From assembly GCF_010093045.1 (NCBI RefSeq), contig NZ_CP048115.1, positions 2,976,001 to 3,040,000 of the forward strand: 64,000 nt of DNA, read 5' to 3'. The notes under the pieces are model-generated. The model saw nothing but the letters and a program-made list of their open reading frames with translations. It searched no databases and was not told the DNA's origin. Below, in pieces: positions 18,685 through 27,985 of the stretch. The position numbers were made by a program, and so were the translations under genes. Origin of the DNA: Mucilaginibacter sp. 14171R-50 (lineage in GTDB: Bacteria; Bacteroidota; Bacteroidia; Sphingobacteriales; Sphingobacteriaceae). Every line of letters begins with the position of its first letter. Positions within the stretch are counted from its first letter, which is position 1.

Positions 18685-19161
18685 ATGAAAAAAATCTTCT
18701 TTATTACGCTGTTATTTTTATCAGCGTTGGCTGGCTGTAATACTTATTATGTGGCCGCTACTACGGAGCCAATTGACCTTTATCAGAGCGAAGGGGCCGG
18801 TGACCTGGCTTTCAATGTCCCGGTTGGAACAATGTTATTGCTTAGGGGGAGTGACCGGCACGGTATGCGGCGAGTAAGGTTCCACAATGATGCGAATTGG
18901 TACTGGGCACCATCTGTTCATTTAAGCCTGGTTCCGGGTTTCAATCCTAAATATTACAATGAAACTTACGCGAGCTACGAATCTAACCATACAGGCGGTG
19001 TGGCATCTTCCGGCGGTTACGATGCTACGATACAAACTGGCTCCAGAGGGGGTAAATATTATATCAATAAGAATGGCAATAAAACTTATGTGAAAAGGAG
19101 TACCCCCGGAGGTTCTGTCAGGCATGTTGGTGGGAGCGGTTCCAGAGGTGGGCGGCACTGA
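18685..19161 (+). CDS. Lipoprotein with PBCV-type basic adaptor motif
   Basis: ATG 18685 is preferred over the upstream in-frame ATG 18643 because it begins a lipoprotein leader (MKKIFFITLLFLSALAGC). The middle resembles an SH3-like segment (VPVGTMLLLRGSD; RRVRFHNDANWYWAP). The tail contains IQTGSRGGKYYINKNGNKTY, the short basic adaptor motif first noted in chlorella-virus proteins and common in secreted bacterial proteins, followed by a Gly/Arg-rich end. Surface or periplasmic location is expected. The function is unknown. Confidence 0.65.
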   Translation: MKKIFFITLLFLSALAGCNTYYVAATTEPIDLYQSEGAGDLAFNVPVGTMLLLRGSDRHGMRRVRFHNDANWYWAPSVHLSLVPGFNPKYYNETYASYESNHTGGVASSGGYDATIQTGSRGGKYYINKNGNKTYVKRSTPGGSVRHVGGSGSRGGRH

Positions 19162-19565
19162 GAACGGATAAGTCATTCATTAATGGCATTGTACAAAAAC
19201 TCGGACTCGAAGAAAGGAACAAGATAATGCGTGGTTGTAAAGCGTTTATTTGACCTGTTATTTCCTGATGAATGGAATGTATGTCACAAAATTATATAAA
19301 AATGTGACGAAATTTTGTTGCACGGATCTATAATCTTGGTTTTATCCTATAAAATCTTAGTGATTACATACAAAATTTTAGCGAGCATGTACACCTTCAG
19401 TCTCATGCTTAACAGTGACGACAAAATCTTGCAAAGTGCATAGCTACCCCATTAAAAATACGGATAATGTTTCTGTACATTATGCCATCAAAATTAACAA
19501 TTTTTGTACTTTTAATCCGATGCATTACTTCCGTAATAAACCTTAATCATAAGCCAAATTATTTC
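19162..19565. other. Intergenic region with short AT repeats
   Basis: Several related 12-mers recur here (ACAAAATTTTAG, ATAAAATCTTAG, ACAAAATCTTGC). ACAAAATT and AATTTTGT lie as inverted arms around 19280-19315. A TACTTTTA box near 19508 is one mismatch from the -7 consensus and may drive the next small genes. No gene is supported. Confidence 0.35.
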
Positions 19566-19724
19566 ATGTTGACAAACACTTTTAAAGAGGGATTTAGCAT
19601 TCCTGATATCAATAGCTCTAATTTCATCTACAGCGTCAAGCAGAATGAAATGGAAAACCTACCCGGTGATTTCTGTAATTCCTGTTTAACTGCAGCGCCT
19701 TCTTTCATCAGTGTAAATATCTAA
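19566..19724 (+). CDS. Small protein of unknown function, coupled to next gene
   Basis: The frame is open from 19467, but ATG 19566 gives a compact 52-residue protein (MLTNTFKEGFSIPDINSSNF..., with DFCNSCLT near the end). Its stop overlaps the next ATG (TAATG), the best sign that it is translated. No family was recognised. The CNSC pair could bind metal or form a disulfide. Confidence 0.4.
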   Translation: MLTNTFKEGFSIPDINSSNFIYSVKQNEMENLPGDFCNSCLTAAPSFISVNI

Positions 19725-20283
19725 TGAAAGACAGATGCGAGCAACCGGAGTCATCTGGTGGCGAATTAAGTTTGACACATATCGAGATGCTTGAGGATGC
19801 CATAAAAAAAAACGAGTTCATCGATGACGTGAAGATGTTGAAGCACCTCAATGGATTACAGGTTCAACTGATCAATAAGTGCTCGGCTAATTCTGCCAGG
19901 CTGTTTGATATCCGCCAGCAAATAGGTAAATACACTAAACGAGTGGCCAATAGCCGGGTCGTTGGTTCTTCAAATGGCGTAAATGAAAACGCAAAAATTT
20001 CCGGATACGAAGAACAAATGCGGCGGATGGAAGCGATTTTGACAAAGTCTAGGCAAATTAAAAAATTTCTTTTAAAACTGTTTTCAGCAATCTGTACGAC
20101 GCGCTAAAAGATGTCCTGATTGTTTTGACGTCATTTTGTATTTCATTGGTCATCACAATGTTTGTGGATAAATATACACCGTTATTGGAAAGCCGTATAA
20201 TTTACGGATCTGCTCATCTTGCTGCCATTGTATTTTTCTTCTGCGTGGAACATTTTATAACGAGTCCATGCCTGGCTGGTTAA
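19724..20283 (+). pseudogene. Coiled-coil plus two-TM membrane protein, frame-broken
   Basis: The first frame runs to TAA 20107 and encodes a charged helical domain (SLTHIEMLEDAIKKNEFI; QVQLINKCSANSARLFDIRQ). Downstream, another frame reads TVFSNLYDALKDVLIVLTSF, then ISLVITMFVDKYTP and AAIVFFFCVEHFI, ending at TAA 20283; these are two membrane helices. One extra A in the A6 run 20060-20065 joins them into one protein of about 186 residues with a soluble head and membrane tail. I judge the full protein to be the real product. The function is unknown. Confidence 0.5.
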
Positions 20284-20375
20284 ATAAAAGAATTATTGTA
20301 ACCGCCAATAGGATAAGAGGTGTAGCAATATGGTGAAGTTTCATCTTTTGATAGATTGTGTTTTTCGGGAGGTTA

Positions 20376-21752
20376 TTAAGCGATAGACATTTTGCGCTGC
20401 AGGCTGCCGATCTGCCCGAGAAAAGACGCAAAGGGGTCCATGGCGCCCTGTTTGGAGGTGGTGATCACTTCATAGATACCGGTGTCGGACGTGATCGTAT
20501 ATTCAGAATAAGAACAAATGGGTAGCTGCCGGTTGTTGTTAAAACGGCGGTCGGGGCCGCCTTGTTTATTGACGTAACGCCATGTCTGGCCAATGATATC
20601 GGCATCGTGTGGTACGTTTTCATCTTCAATGAACCTTGTAGGGTAACCCTCGATCTTTAGGTTTTTATAGAAGACTGCGGCAAAGGTGCTGCCGTTTTTC
20701 ACGAGTAAGCGTTCCGGTAAAAAGTAGAATTCCAGCTTACTGAGCCGGAGACAGGGGATGGCTACGTTGGTCGTGAAATAGGGCAGGGGCGATTGGTTGG
20801 GTGATATGCTTTTCAGGGGGACACGGTTGATCAGTTTATCGGCACCACCGGTGCGCTTGTAATCATTGGTTTGCCTTGCATTTAAGTATTGCCAGACCCT
20901 GGCCGAACGGGAGAGTGTGGCGAAATGGTTGCTGAACTGCTGGTAAACTTGTTTGAACTGTTCGTCCATTTCATAATGGAGTTGCATGGCAAATCGCTGT
21001 TTGTCGGATTTCCTCAGTTGCGGGATCAGGATCAGGAAAAAGAGCAGTCCGCCTGCCAGTTCGTAACCGGCATAGGGGTTTGACAGAAAAGTTTCCTCCC
21101 GGTTGGTCTGATCATAGTGCTGGTGTTCAATAGCGACGAACCGGCGGGCAATATAACCTGCCGAATCGGAATAGGCGATTTTTAGCCATTTGGCGTCCGT
21201 GGAATCAAGCAGTTGGAAACGCTGGTCTGTGGTCGCGGCTTTCAATATGGAAGATTTGGCGCTTGCTGTTTTCCGGATATTGACGCCCGTATAAAAGGTG
21301 ACTTTCGCGAAAACGCTGTCCGTAGCGGGTTGTATGATCACCGTACGGCTGCTGAATGAGGTAAATGCCATGATGAACAGGAACACGATCAATGGAAAAG
21401 TACCAAACCATTTGGTATAGGATATCATGCCCGCTTTTTGAGTGAGTTCGCTGATAAATGCCTTGGAATCTGTATCGCTTAATTGTCCGATGTCTGCCGA
21501 GGCGATCTGATGTACTGCTTCGTACGTGGCGGGCAAAAATTGCTGGCTGGCAGGTTGCTGTGTTGGCGAATGATTTGGCCCGGAAATCTTCTGTCGGTAG
21601 CTGATGCCGTGGGAACTCAGGTTGACATAGGTGCCCCTTGGGCCGATATTCACACGCGCGCCTTTGACGCCAACGGAATAAGTGATGCCGCTTTTTGAAA
21701 AGTTGATCCGGAACGGGCCGGAACCCAATGATTTGCGATAAGACCAGCTCAT
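20376..21752 (-). CDS. DUF4236 membrane protein with SH3-like domain
   Basis: The N-terminus is a clear DUF4236 domain (FRINFSKSGITYSVGVKGAR, then NIGPRGTYVNLS). A membrane helix lies near 118-137 (FPLIVFLFIMAFTSF). A bacterial SH3-like domain follows (about 150-205, FYTGVNIRKTASAKSS and AGYIARRFVA). A second helix lies near 230-245, then a cytoplasmic-looking C-terminal domain of 200 residues. It is the third gene of a minus-strand group after the PLD-like and vWA-like genes (25-bp gap). An envelope-sensing or structural role is inferred. Confidence 0.7.
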   Translation of the reverse strand: MSWSYRKSLGSGPFRINFSKSGITYSVGVKGARVNIGPRGTYVNLSSHGISYRQKISGPNHSPTQQPASQQFLPATYEAVHQIASADIGQLSDTDSKAFISELTQKAGMISYTKWFGTFPLIVFLFIMAFTSFSSRTVIIQPATDSVFAKVTFYTGVNIRKTASAKSSILKAATTDQRFQLLDSTDAKWLKIAYSDSAGYIARRFVAIEHQHYDQTNREETFLSNPYAGYELAGGLLFFLILIPQLRKSDKQRFAMQLHYEMDEQFKQVYQQFSNHFATLSRSARVWQYLNARQTNDYKRTGGADKLINRVPLKSISPNQSPLPYFTTNVAIPCLRLSKLEFYFLPERLLVKNGSTFAAVFYKNLKIEGYPTRFIEDENVPHDADIIGQTWRYVNKQGGPDRRFNNNRQLPICSYSEYTITSDTGIYEVITTSKQGAMDPFASFLGQIGSLQRKMSIA

Positions 21753-21777
21753 ATATGATAAGGTTTAGGTTTGATGA

Positions 21778-22737
21778 TTATAAGTCGTTCTTTTTTTCGA
21801 CATTTAAGAAGTCAAGGATTATTTTTTCGGCTTCTTCCTTTGAATTGGCAAAGGGTCTGAGCTCAAATCGTCCAACTTTAGATTCTTTTAGCCAGTTCGA
21901 CCAGTACAGTTTGATGATTTCCATATCAGTCGGATGCACGGTTGCAGCACCGACTTTTGACTTGGAACGGTCATAAAGCTCCAGGACCAGAATTTCCAGG
22001 TTTTTTAATTTTTCATTTTGCACAGGCCTGATCCGGAATTGTTTGTTTTTTCTGAAGAAGGCGGCCATGTCGTTTTCTCCGGAAGCGAGGTAAGCATCCC
22101 GGAACCGGTCAACCGTTTTTTTACTTAGATCAAAACCTTTGTCATAGATACCGGCTTCAATATAACCGTCGGTCGTTAATATCAGGATATTCCGATACGT
22201 GCTTACATAAGTGTTATATTCATCGGTCACTGGTTTTTCATCTGGAAGGACTGCGGCATTATCCAGTCCCTCATTTAAGTATGTCCAAATGTCAGCACCG
22301 AAATTTTGACGTCCGGCAGCGACATTCACCCTGTTAAATTCGGAGACGAGATCACTGACGTCTTTTTTTAAGGTTTGCTTGACGCCATTTCGTTCTTTGA
22401 TATAGTCTATGCGGGCATTCTGATTCGGAAAACGGGCAAAGTCTATAGAGAGTTTTCCCGTATTCACCTGATATTGATTTATTAACCCCTTGTTGATAAA
22501 ATCGATCCGGATTTTGTCCCGTTGATTTTCTGAACGGTGGCTCCGTAAAATCGATGGATAGAGGTTCGTGGTCAGTATTTTCAATATTTCCACATCATTT
22601 AGCGGGCGCCGGTATAAGTTACTATTTACTCTATTTGAAAGATCAGCGGCAAATGTGATATTATAATGTGTGATCACAAATTTCTTAGGGGCGGAGGTCA
22701 GTAGGACCAATAGACCCGCGAACAATAATTTATTCAC
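21778..22737 (-). CDS. Exported vWA-like protein
   Basis: An N-terminal signal (MNKLLFAGLLVLLTSA) precedes a von Willebrand A-like fold. The strand ITFAADLSNRVN carries a MIDAS-like D32-x-S34, and a later NILILTTDGYIEAG supplies the typical TDG. vWA domains bind metals and partner proteins. The start overlaps the end of the PLD-like gene by eight bases, so the two are translationally linked. The partner is probably the periplasmic part of that membrane protein or of the DUF4236 protein (inference). Confidence 0.6.
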   Translation of the reverse strand: MNKLLFAGLLVLLTSAPKKFVITHYNITFAADLSNRVNSNLYRRPLNDVEILKILTTNLYPSILRSHRSENQRDKIRIDFINKGLINQYQVNTGKLSIDFARFPNQNARIDYIKERNGVKQTLKKDVSDLVSEFNRVNVAAGRQNFGADIWTYLNEGLDNAAVLPDEKPVTDEYNTYVSTYRNILILTTDGYIEAGIYDKGFDLSKKTVDRFRDAYLASGENDMAAFFRKNKQFRIRPVQNEKLKNLEILVLELYDRSKSKVGAATVHPTDMEIIKLYWSNWLKESKVGRFELRPFANSKEEAEKIILDFLNVEKKNDL

Positions 22738-24712
22738 CTGTATGGAATTTTACGCGTTTATCGACTTTGTTGGTTTGAAGTTTCTCCTGTTGCCAGGAGA
22801 TGGCTATCTCGGCAGCCTGAGCAGTTTTTAACGTTGCCTTCGGGATAGCATATTCCTGATACAGAAAATCGTTCCAGCCTTCTAAAAAGATGTTGATCCG
22901 GTCTTTCAGCGCATCGACCGAGATCGGTAAGTTATCTGATTGAATATGTACCATGTAGATAGAAGCTATCTTATCGATCGTCTCCAGATCGGATATTAAT
23001 TGCCCCCGTTTTTTCTGCAACTCATGGCTTAATTTCAGCGGAAGGCTGGTCAATTCCTGTAGGGTGGACTTGATTTTTGCTTTTAACTGAATAATATTCG
23101 TATCCAGTAAACTCATTTCTTCCTTGAGGACCATGATTTTTTCAAGATTCGTTTTAACTTCCGCTAAAAGCTGTTTGATCAATAGCCTGTTCTTTTGGGT
23201 CAAGACATCCGGATCCCGGTCTTCAAAGAGTTGCATCATTTTGCTCAAGGCGAACTTGAACATAAGTAAGCCTAACGCTCCAAATACGAATACCAGATAG
23301 AAGTTGGTATCTGTAAAGGCCATATCCCAGCGCCAGGGGATATTTACATTACCACGCGCATAGTTCACCTCGTAAATCGACTGAGTAACTTTGTAGGCAA
23401 CCGCCCCGTCAAGGAAAATAATCCCCGTCCAAAAGATGGTCAGGTTTACCCACTTAGCTTTGATAAACCGGTCGGCCATGGCAAAAGACAAGGGTATAAA
23501 TACGAATAAACAAATAAACGTAACAGCAACCCACCCTTTTTCGCCCGCTTTACTAATTGCGTGCGCGTTAAAGATCTGGGGAACAGCAATCGGCATGTTC
23601 TGTGCTTCTGCTTCTTCGGCATCACCAACACTGAACAACAAAATATAAGCTGCTGACGAATAGAATACAAATAAATAGCACAACAACGCAGCATTAAAAA
23701 TTATCGTCGGGATCAGTTCGTACCATTTAATCTTTGGTGTGAAGTATTCAAGCTCAACCTTTTTTATCTCATTATTGAGCTCATTATTTTCCTGTTCTAT
23801 GAAGGGGATCTTATCTTTTGTTATTTCTTCGATTTGCCTTGCTATAACCGCTACTTCAGCTTCCGCGCGCGTTTGTTCACTTTCAAAATTGCTTTTGTTC
23901 AAAGCGCTGTTTTGCTCGCAATGATCGATCTCAAGTTCACAGGTCCTGTTCAATGCGTCGCAGGTTTTCACCCGATGTTCATCTATTTTTGTTTGCAATC
24001 GTTTCTTCTTGTCGTCAATAATATCGATATCATTGATGAATACCGAGTAAACGGTGTCGAATGACTTATACAATACCTGGTGATCGCCGCTATTCAGTTT
24101 GGAACGTTCAAAACCCTGTTCGCGCAATAGTTTCCGGTCGAAGCTGCCGACTTCAGCAGCGATCATCGAATCCAGAACTTTTTCAAATTCAGCTCCTGCT
24201 TTAAGGGCATTTTCCGGAGCAATAACTTTGGCTTTTTCCCGTACAAGTGGTTCAGGTTCATTACTTTGCTTAATTATTTTGGTTTTGAGGCTGTCGAAAT
24301 TATCTATAAGTGAACTAATTGTTTCCTGGTGGTTTGTACTGATGATGCTTTCCTGGTTGTTTTTTTTTGCGTTGACACTCCAGTTATAAGAACCGTGGAG
24401 GGCAATACGTTTATCGATGACGCAAAACTTCTGGTTCATGCTGCCATAACCGCTGTTTTTTATCTTGTAAACGAGTGCGCCCTTAGCAGTAAGCAACGCA
24501 AAATCTAATTTTTCATTCTCCTGATTGTCGGCAATGATAATTTCGATATGAACACCTTCTGCAAGTTTGCTAAGCACAATATTGAACAAGTCTTCATCTG
24601 TGAACCAGGCAGTCGCGATCAATATCTCTGATTGGGCGGCAAACAGTTCCCCCTGGATCTTGGCGTAAATTTCCTTGTTATCGTTGATTACCTGTTGATC
24701 GATCAGTTCCAT
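22730..24712 (-). CDS. Membrane-anchored PLD-like protein with degenerate HKD motif
   Basis: Residues 1-130 are phospholipase D-like: ILIATAWFTDEDLF, then NQKFCVIDKRIALHGSYNWS, which is the HKD region. In the HxKxxxxD signature the His is Asn93 while K95 and D100 remain, so hydrolysis by the usual mechanism is doubtful. A long coiled coil follows (about 230-330), then about four membrane helices (340-480), and a second coiled coil (500-600). One PLD half-site is normal for proteins acting as dimers. It is first in the PLD-like/vWA/DUF4236 group. It may be a membrane-tethered sensor or a nucleic-acid-binding protein rather than an active nuclease. Confidence 0.68.
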   Translation of the reverse strand: MELIDQQVINDNKEIYAKIQGELFAAQSEILIATAWFTDEDLFNIVLSKLAEGVHIEIIIADNQENEKLDFALLTAKGALVYKIKNSGYGSMNQKFCVIDKRIALHGSYNWSVNAKKNNQESIISTNHQETISSLIDNFDSLKTKIIKQSNEPEPLVREKAKVIAPENALKAGAEFEKVLDSMIAAEVGSFDRKLLREQGFERSKLNSGDHQVLYKSFDTVYSVFINDIDIIDDKKKRLQTKIDEHRVKTCDALNRTCELEIDHCEQNSALNKSNFESEQTRAEAEVAVIARQIEEITKDKIPFIEQENNELNNEIKKVELEYFTPKIKWYELIPTIIFNAALLCYLFVFYSSAAYILLFSVGDAEEAEAQNMPIAVPQIFNAHAISKAGEKGWVAVTFICLFVFIPLSFAMADRFIKAKWVNLTIFWTGIIFLDGAVAYKVTQSIYEVNYARGNVNIPWRWDMAFTDTNFYLVFVFGALGLLMFKFALSKMMQLFEDRDPDVLTQKNRLLIKQLLAEVKTNLEKIMVLKEEMSLLDTNIIQLKAKIKSTLQELTSLPLKLSHELQKKRGQLISDLETIDKIASIYMVHIQSDNLPISVDALKDRINIFLEGWNDFLYQEYAIPKATLKTAQAAEIAISWQQEKLQTNKVDKRVKFHTGE

Positions 24713-24766
24713 TTGTTTTTTGCTTTGTGGCTTTGTCTTTCCGTACTTTATTTAAATATTGATCCA

Positions 24767-25072
24767 TTAGGACAGCAACCAATCGTAATCAATCAAATGC
24801 CCGAGGTTATCCGTTAATTTGTTGTCATGGTTTGATCGTAAGTAACTGTTATTGACAACTGTTACTTTTTCACCATCTTTCCAACGCGCGTTCTGATAAT
24901 CCCATAGCCAGGTCATCGCCGTATTTGAAGTGTTTGTCAATAACTTTACCGCATCGGCTTTGGTGGTTTTTACAGCTCTTGAAGTTGAATTTTCACCTAC
25001 ACTGTGAATTGCATAATGAGTAATTACATCATTAGCGTTTTTCCATACACCGGAAATTTTAAAGTTTGCCAT
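24767..25072 (-). CDS. DUF3892 family small protein
   Basis: This 101-residue protein starts MANFKISGVWKNANDVITHY and contains the DUF3892 pattern in which a short beta strand is followed by ThrLys-rich turns (RAVKTTKADAVKLL) and WLWDYQ. No signal or membrane helix is present. Its promoter carries an inverted repeat shared with two other small genes. The molecular role of DUF3892 is unknown. Confidence 0.7.
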   Translation of the reverse strand: MANFKISGVWKNANDVITHYAIHSVGENSTSRAVKTTKADAVKLLTNTSNTAMTWLWDYQNARWKDGEKVTVVNNSYLRSNHDNKLTDNLGHLIDYDWLLS

Positions 25073-25092
25073 ATCTTATTGTTTTTGATAAC

Positions 25093-25138
25093 CAAAAGTA
25101 AATCGATAGTAATCCATAATTTTACGGGAAACCGTAAA
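25093..25138 (-). promoter_or_regulatory. Operator palindrome plus -7 box in front of the DUF3892 gene
   Basis: TTTACGGGAAACCGTAAA (25121-25138) is a perfect 7-4-7 inverted repeat. Twenty bp downstream on the minus strand is TACTTTTG (25093-25100), an exact TAnnTTTG box, followed after 20 bp by the start codon at 25072. The palindrome thus covers the -33 region, where an activator would bind. Confidence 0.65.
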
Positions 25139-25267
25139 CTGAAAGTTATTTTAAAGGTATTTGCCTCAGGTGGATCTCGGTCGGATAGTGGGAATATTGG
25201 GACGAATAAATTAAAAATGGCGTTAAGCCATCTCATCGATCATGTGATGTACTTAACGCCGGATGAG

Positions 25268-25471
25268 TTACCTGGTGTGACAACTCGGTGAACAGGTTGC
25301 ACAGCCATCGGCTGTCGAATAAGTTTTCTTCGCCTCTTTAACGGCGTCCTGGCAATTGGAGAAATCCCCCAGATCTTTCCGGTTCTCCGCGCTGGGCAAA
25401 TAAATGCAGCCCGAATTGTGTACTTCATGGTCACCATTACTCTGGGCATGTTTGTTAACGTAATACCTCAT
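25268..25471 (-). CDS. Small Cys-containing protein of unknown function
   Basis: The open frame extends upstream to 25582, but the ATG at 25471 (MRYYVNKHAQSNGDHEVH) is the likely start because the operator and -7 box lie just before it. The 67-residue product contains GCIYLPSAENRKDLGDF and ends with DGCATCSPSCHTR; CxxC plus a further Cys may bind zinc. I have the impression that similar small proteins occur in other Sphingobacteriaceae, but could not check. It lies immediately after the response-regulator gene, and its promoter has the shared palindrome. Confidence 0.6.
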   Translation of the reverse strand: MRYYVNKHAQSNGDHEVHNSGCIYLPSAENRKDLGDFSNCQDAVKEAKKTYSTADGCATCSPSCHTR

Positions 25472-25498
25472 GTTTTTTGAATTAAATAAATAATAATT

Positions 25499-25543
25499 CA
25501 AAATTAAATGTTGCAGGAATGCCATTATTACGGGAAGCCGTAA
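25499..25543 (-). promoter_or_regulatory. Operator palindrome plus -7 box in front of the 67-residue gene
   Basis: TTACGGGAAGCCGTAA (25528-25543) repeats the 25121 palindrome with one base changed in the centre. TAATTTTG on the minus strand (25499-25506) is an exact -7 box 21 bp downstream, the same geometry as at 25093-25138. The start codon is 27 bp further at 25471. The operator is just beyond the stop of the regulator gene. Confidence 0.65.
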
Positions 25544-25557
25544 CGAACGAAGTTTGC

Positions 25558-26223
25558 TCAGATGATCCTGTAGTCTTTGCAATAGGCGATCAACTGGACA
25601 TTATTGGTAAATCCTAAAGCATCTTTGATCTGGTTTAGGCGTTTTTCGATGCTGCTCAGGCTGTTGGCCTTGATGCCTTGTTGCTGAAGATAGGCAGGGA
25701 TGTTTTTTTGTAAGGTTCCCTTGGCGAGTTGCGCGATGACCATGATGTCATAGTCGCTGAAATCGTGGGCGTTTTTTGTCCTGACCTGTTGCAGGAGCCC
25801 GGCAGGGATGTAGCGTTTGTTTTTCGAAATGCTTTCAATGGCTGTTTTAAGATCTTCGGCGTCGCTGGGGCCCTTGCATACATAACCGTTTATATCAGAC
25901 CGCTGGTAAAGGCTGGTGATGATCGTTTCCTGTTGTTCGGCGGAAAAGACCAGAACTTTGATATCAGGTTGTATATCCCTGGCTGCCGCGATAAGCGCGG
26001 CACCCCCATTAAGTTTTTGTTCACGGCCGCTGGTATTAAAAGACAGGTCAGTGACGAGCAGATCAAAAGCCTGGCCGTTTTGAACGCCCCATTTTAGAAG
26101 TGAATAGGCGTCGTCACAGTAATAAGCGTGTTTGACGGTTTCAATGCCCATTTCTTTTAAAGTTTGCCGGATCCAGTTGTTAGAGTTTTGATGATCTTCA
26201 GCTATCAGTGCGGTTTGAAGCAT
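25558..26223 (-). CDS. Response regulator, NarL/LuxR-like
   Basis: The receiver has E9/D10 (LIAEDHQ), phosphoacceptor D59 (FDLLVTDLSF), Ser in VLVFSAEQQ and Lys in GYVCKGPSD. The C-terminal part (about 150-221) is helical and resembles an atypical LuxR helix-turn-helix (FSDYDIMVIAQLAKG; SIEKRLNQIKDALG). It follows the TPR kinase gene after 11 bp, so the two form a two-component pair. Three similar palindromes within 4 kb, two of them adjacent, are its likely binding sites (inference). Confidence 0.85.
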   Translation of the reverse strand: MLQTALIAEDHQNSNNWIRQTLKEMGIETVKHAYYCDDAYSLLKWGVQNGQAFDLLVTDLSFNTSGREQKLNGGAALIAAARDIQPDIKVLVFSAEQQETIITSLYQRSDINGYVCKGPSDAEDLKTAIESISKNKRYIPAGLLQQVRTKNAHDFSDYDIMVIAQLAKGTLQKNIPAYLQQQGIKANSLSSIEKRLNQIKDALGFTNNVQLIAYCKDYRII

Positions 26224-26234
26224 AGTAATTCGTA

Positions 26235-27905
26235 TTATTTGATCGGAAAGGATAAACTGATTTGCAATCCTTTTTCAATGCCTGTGTCAAAAGTAAGCAC
26301 GCCGCCTATAGCGTTTATACGGTTTCCCGTATTTGTCAGTCCATTTTTTTGTGAAAAATCTTTATTCAGGCCGATGCCATCGTCGAAATAGGTCAGTAAG
26401 CAGCGGTTGTCTTGTACTTCAAATTTGAGGATAACATTGTGCGCTTCGCTGTGTTTTTGCATGTTGACCATTAATTCCTGGATGATATACTTAAGTTCAA
26501 ACTGGTGGACCGGATCGACCCTGTCCCATAGGTCCTTGTTATTTCCGACTACTGATACCCTGGTGTCATCTGTAGAAAAAGATTTGAGTAAGGCGGAGAT
26601 CTTTAAATAAAAATCTTTTTCCGGTCGTTGTATGATATCATAAGATATATCCCTTGCGCGGATATAAAGATCTTTTACATGGTATAACAGCCAGTTTTTA
26701 TCCAGAACCACATCGTTCTGGAGTCTTTTCATGATCAGGTAGGCATCGTTGGCCAGGGTATCATGTACTTTCTTCGACGCTTTTTCCCTGGTTTCCGTGA
26801 CGGCAAGTTGTTTGTCCTGTTCTTGCTGGCGTTTTCTTTTTCCGTACCATAACAGGGCGAATATGGTAATGAATATAAACGCAGATAATGCGCCATAGAA
26901 ACGTATGTTTTGACGGATAAGCTGGTATTTTTTATCGGTAATGTCTTTTTGAAGTTTCAGATTGTCAGCCTTGCTCTTTTCTACTTTGTAACGGATCAGG
27001 GCAAATTGGTTTTTCGCGGCATTCCTGGCTGTTTGTAGGCTGTCGTTTAGTTCTTTAAACTGGCCGAAATAGATTTTTGTGTGTTTTACCGGACTTAAGT
27101 CGACCAATTTACCCAGTGCCTGTAACTGATCATCCGGGCTTTCTAGCCGCTTGGCAATTTCATACATGGATTTTGCGTAGCCTAAGGCGGAGTCAGGTTT
27201 AATCGACCGGTAGTAATCTGCAAGGTGGGCAAAGCTGGAGTTCTGGCCCCAATCGTCTTTTGCTTTTTGACGGATACGGAGGGCCTTTAAAAGAGGAGGT
27301 GCGGCCTTAAAACTGGGATTGCGAAGCCATTGGGCCGTTGCCAGGTTAGTTAAAGCGCGTGCATAATCGGCGTTTTCCTGGCGTTCTTTGTTCAGTAACC
27401 TTTGATAGATCGCGATCGCCTGATCATATTCTTTTTTCTGCTGGTAAGCGTAAGCGATATTATTCCAGGTCAGGTCCTTGAGTGAGGTGTCCTGCGCGAA
27501 CCGGAGGTTTTGCCGGTAAAAATCAATTGCGCCGTTCTGGTCGTCTAAGTCTGCGCGGATCAAGCCGAGATCATTGTAATTGCTCGCAAGGGTGGCATGA
27601 TCGGTTTTGTGATGTTCATTAAGGAACTTCAGTGAGCTGACCAGGCTTTCCTGTGCCCCGTAAAAATCTCCCGCCCGGTATTGGATCTTGGCCATATTGC
27701 TGTACGCCATCGCGACCTGAAGACTGTCGCGGGATTGCGCGGTGACCTGGTTAAAATAGTAAAATGCGGAGTCTTGTTGTTTACCGAACCAGTCGTAAGC
27801 GATCCTGAAGGTCGTCCAGTCTACGTTCACCTTTTTTTTCGGCTCGCGTTGGCAGGCTGCCAAAATGAGAAGGATAGCAATAAGGATAAGGTTGGTCTTT
27901 TTCAA
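26235..27905 (-). CDS. Lipoprotein-type TPR sensor histidine kinase
   Basis: The leader ends at a lipobox (LILIAILLILAAC, Cys18). TPR repeats occupy about 30-290 (QVAMAYSNMAKIQYRAGDFY; NDLGLIRADLDDQNGAIDFY). A membrane helix lies near 335-352 (FYGALSAFIFITIFALLWYG), and a HisKA_3-like region is near 375 (KASKKVHDTLAND). The GHKL domain at the end has N-box ELMVNMQKHSEA, FDDGIGL and LTNTGNRINAIGG. This architecture is common in Bacteroidota: periplasmic TPRs sense a partner and signal to a LuxR regulator. An outward-facing lipid anchor plus a membrane helix is unusual, and the lipobox may be only a signal anchor. Confidence 0.85.
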   Translation of the reverse strand: MKKTNLILIAILLILAACQREPKKKVNVDWTTFRIAYDWFGKQQDSAFYYFNQVTAQSRDSLQVAMAYSNMAKIQYRAGDFYGAQESLVSSLKFLNEHHKTDHATLASNYNDLGLIRADLDDQNGAIDFYRQNLRFAQDTSLKDLTWNNIAYAYQQKKEYDQAIAIYQRLLNKERQENADYARALTNLATAQWLRNPSFKAAPPLLKALRIRQKAKDDWGQNSSFAHLADYYRSIKPDSALGYAKSMYEIAKRLESPDDQLQALGKLVDLSPVKHTKIYFGQFKELNDSLQTARNAAKNQFALIRYKVEKSKADNLKLQKDITDKKYQLIRQNIRFYGALSAFIFITIFALLWYGKRKRQQEQDKQLAVTETREKASKKVHDTLANDAYLIMKRLQNDVVLDKNWLLYHVKDLYIRARDISYDIIQRPEKDFYLKISALLKSFSTDDTRVSVVGNNKDLWDRVDPVHQFELKYIIQELMVNMQKHSEAHNVILKFEVQDNRCLLTYFDDGIGLNKDFSQKNGLTNTGNRINAIGGVLTFDTGIEKGLQISLSFPIK

Positions 27906-27943
27906 GTTTTTTTGTTAAAACTAAGAAAAAGCAGGTAAAAAAC

Positions 27944-27964
27944 AAGGCAAGCCTGGCCTGCCTT
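27944..27964. terminator. Rho-independent-type hairpin between small gene and kinase
   Basis: AAGGCAAGCC and GGCCTGCCTT pair with one mismatch. The minus strand continues with a T-run (GTTTTTT) and the plus strand with ATTTTT, so it could work in both directions. It would end the 55-residue lipoprotein transcript. Confidence 0.5.
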
Positions 27965-27985
27965 ATTTTTACTTCCACTCCGGTG

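Noticed and set aside
26317..26332. ATACGGTTTCCCGTAT resembling the two-component operator
   Set aside because: It encodes the conserved G2-box end of the kinase (NTGNRIN) and is not near a start codon; coincidence with coding constraint is likely.
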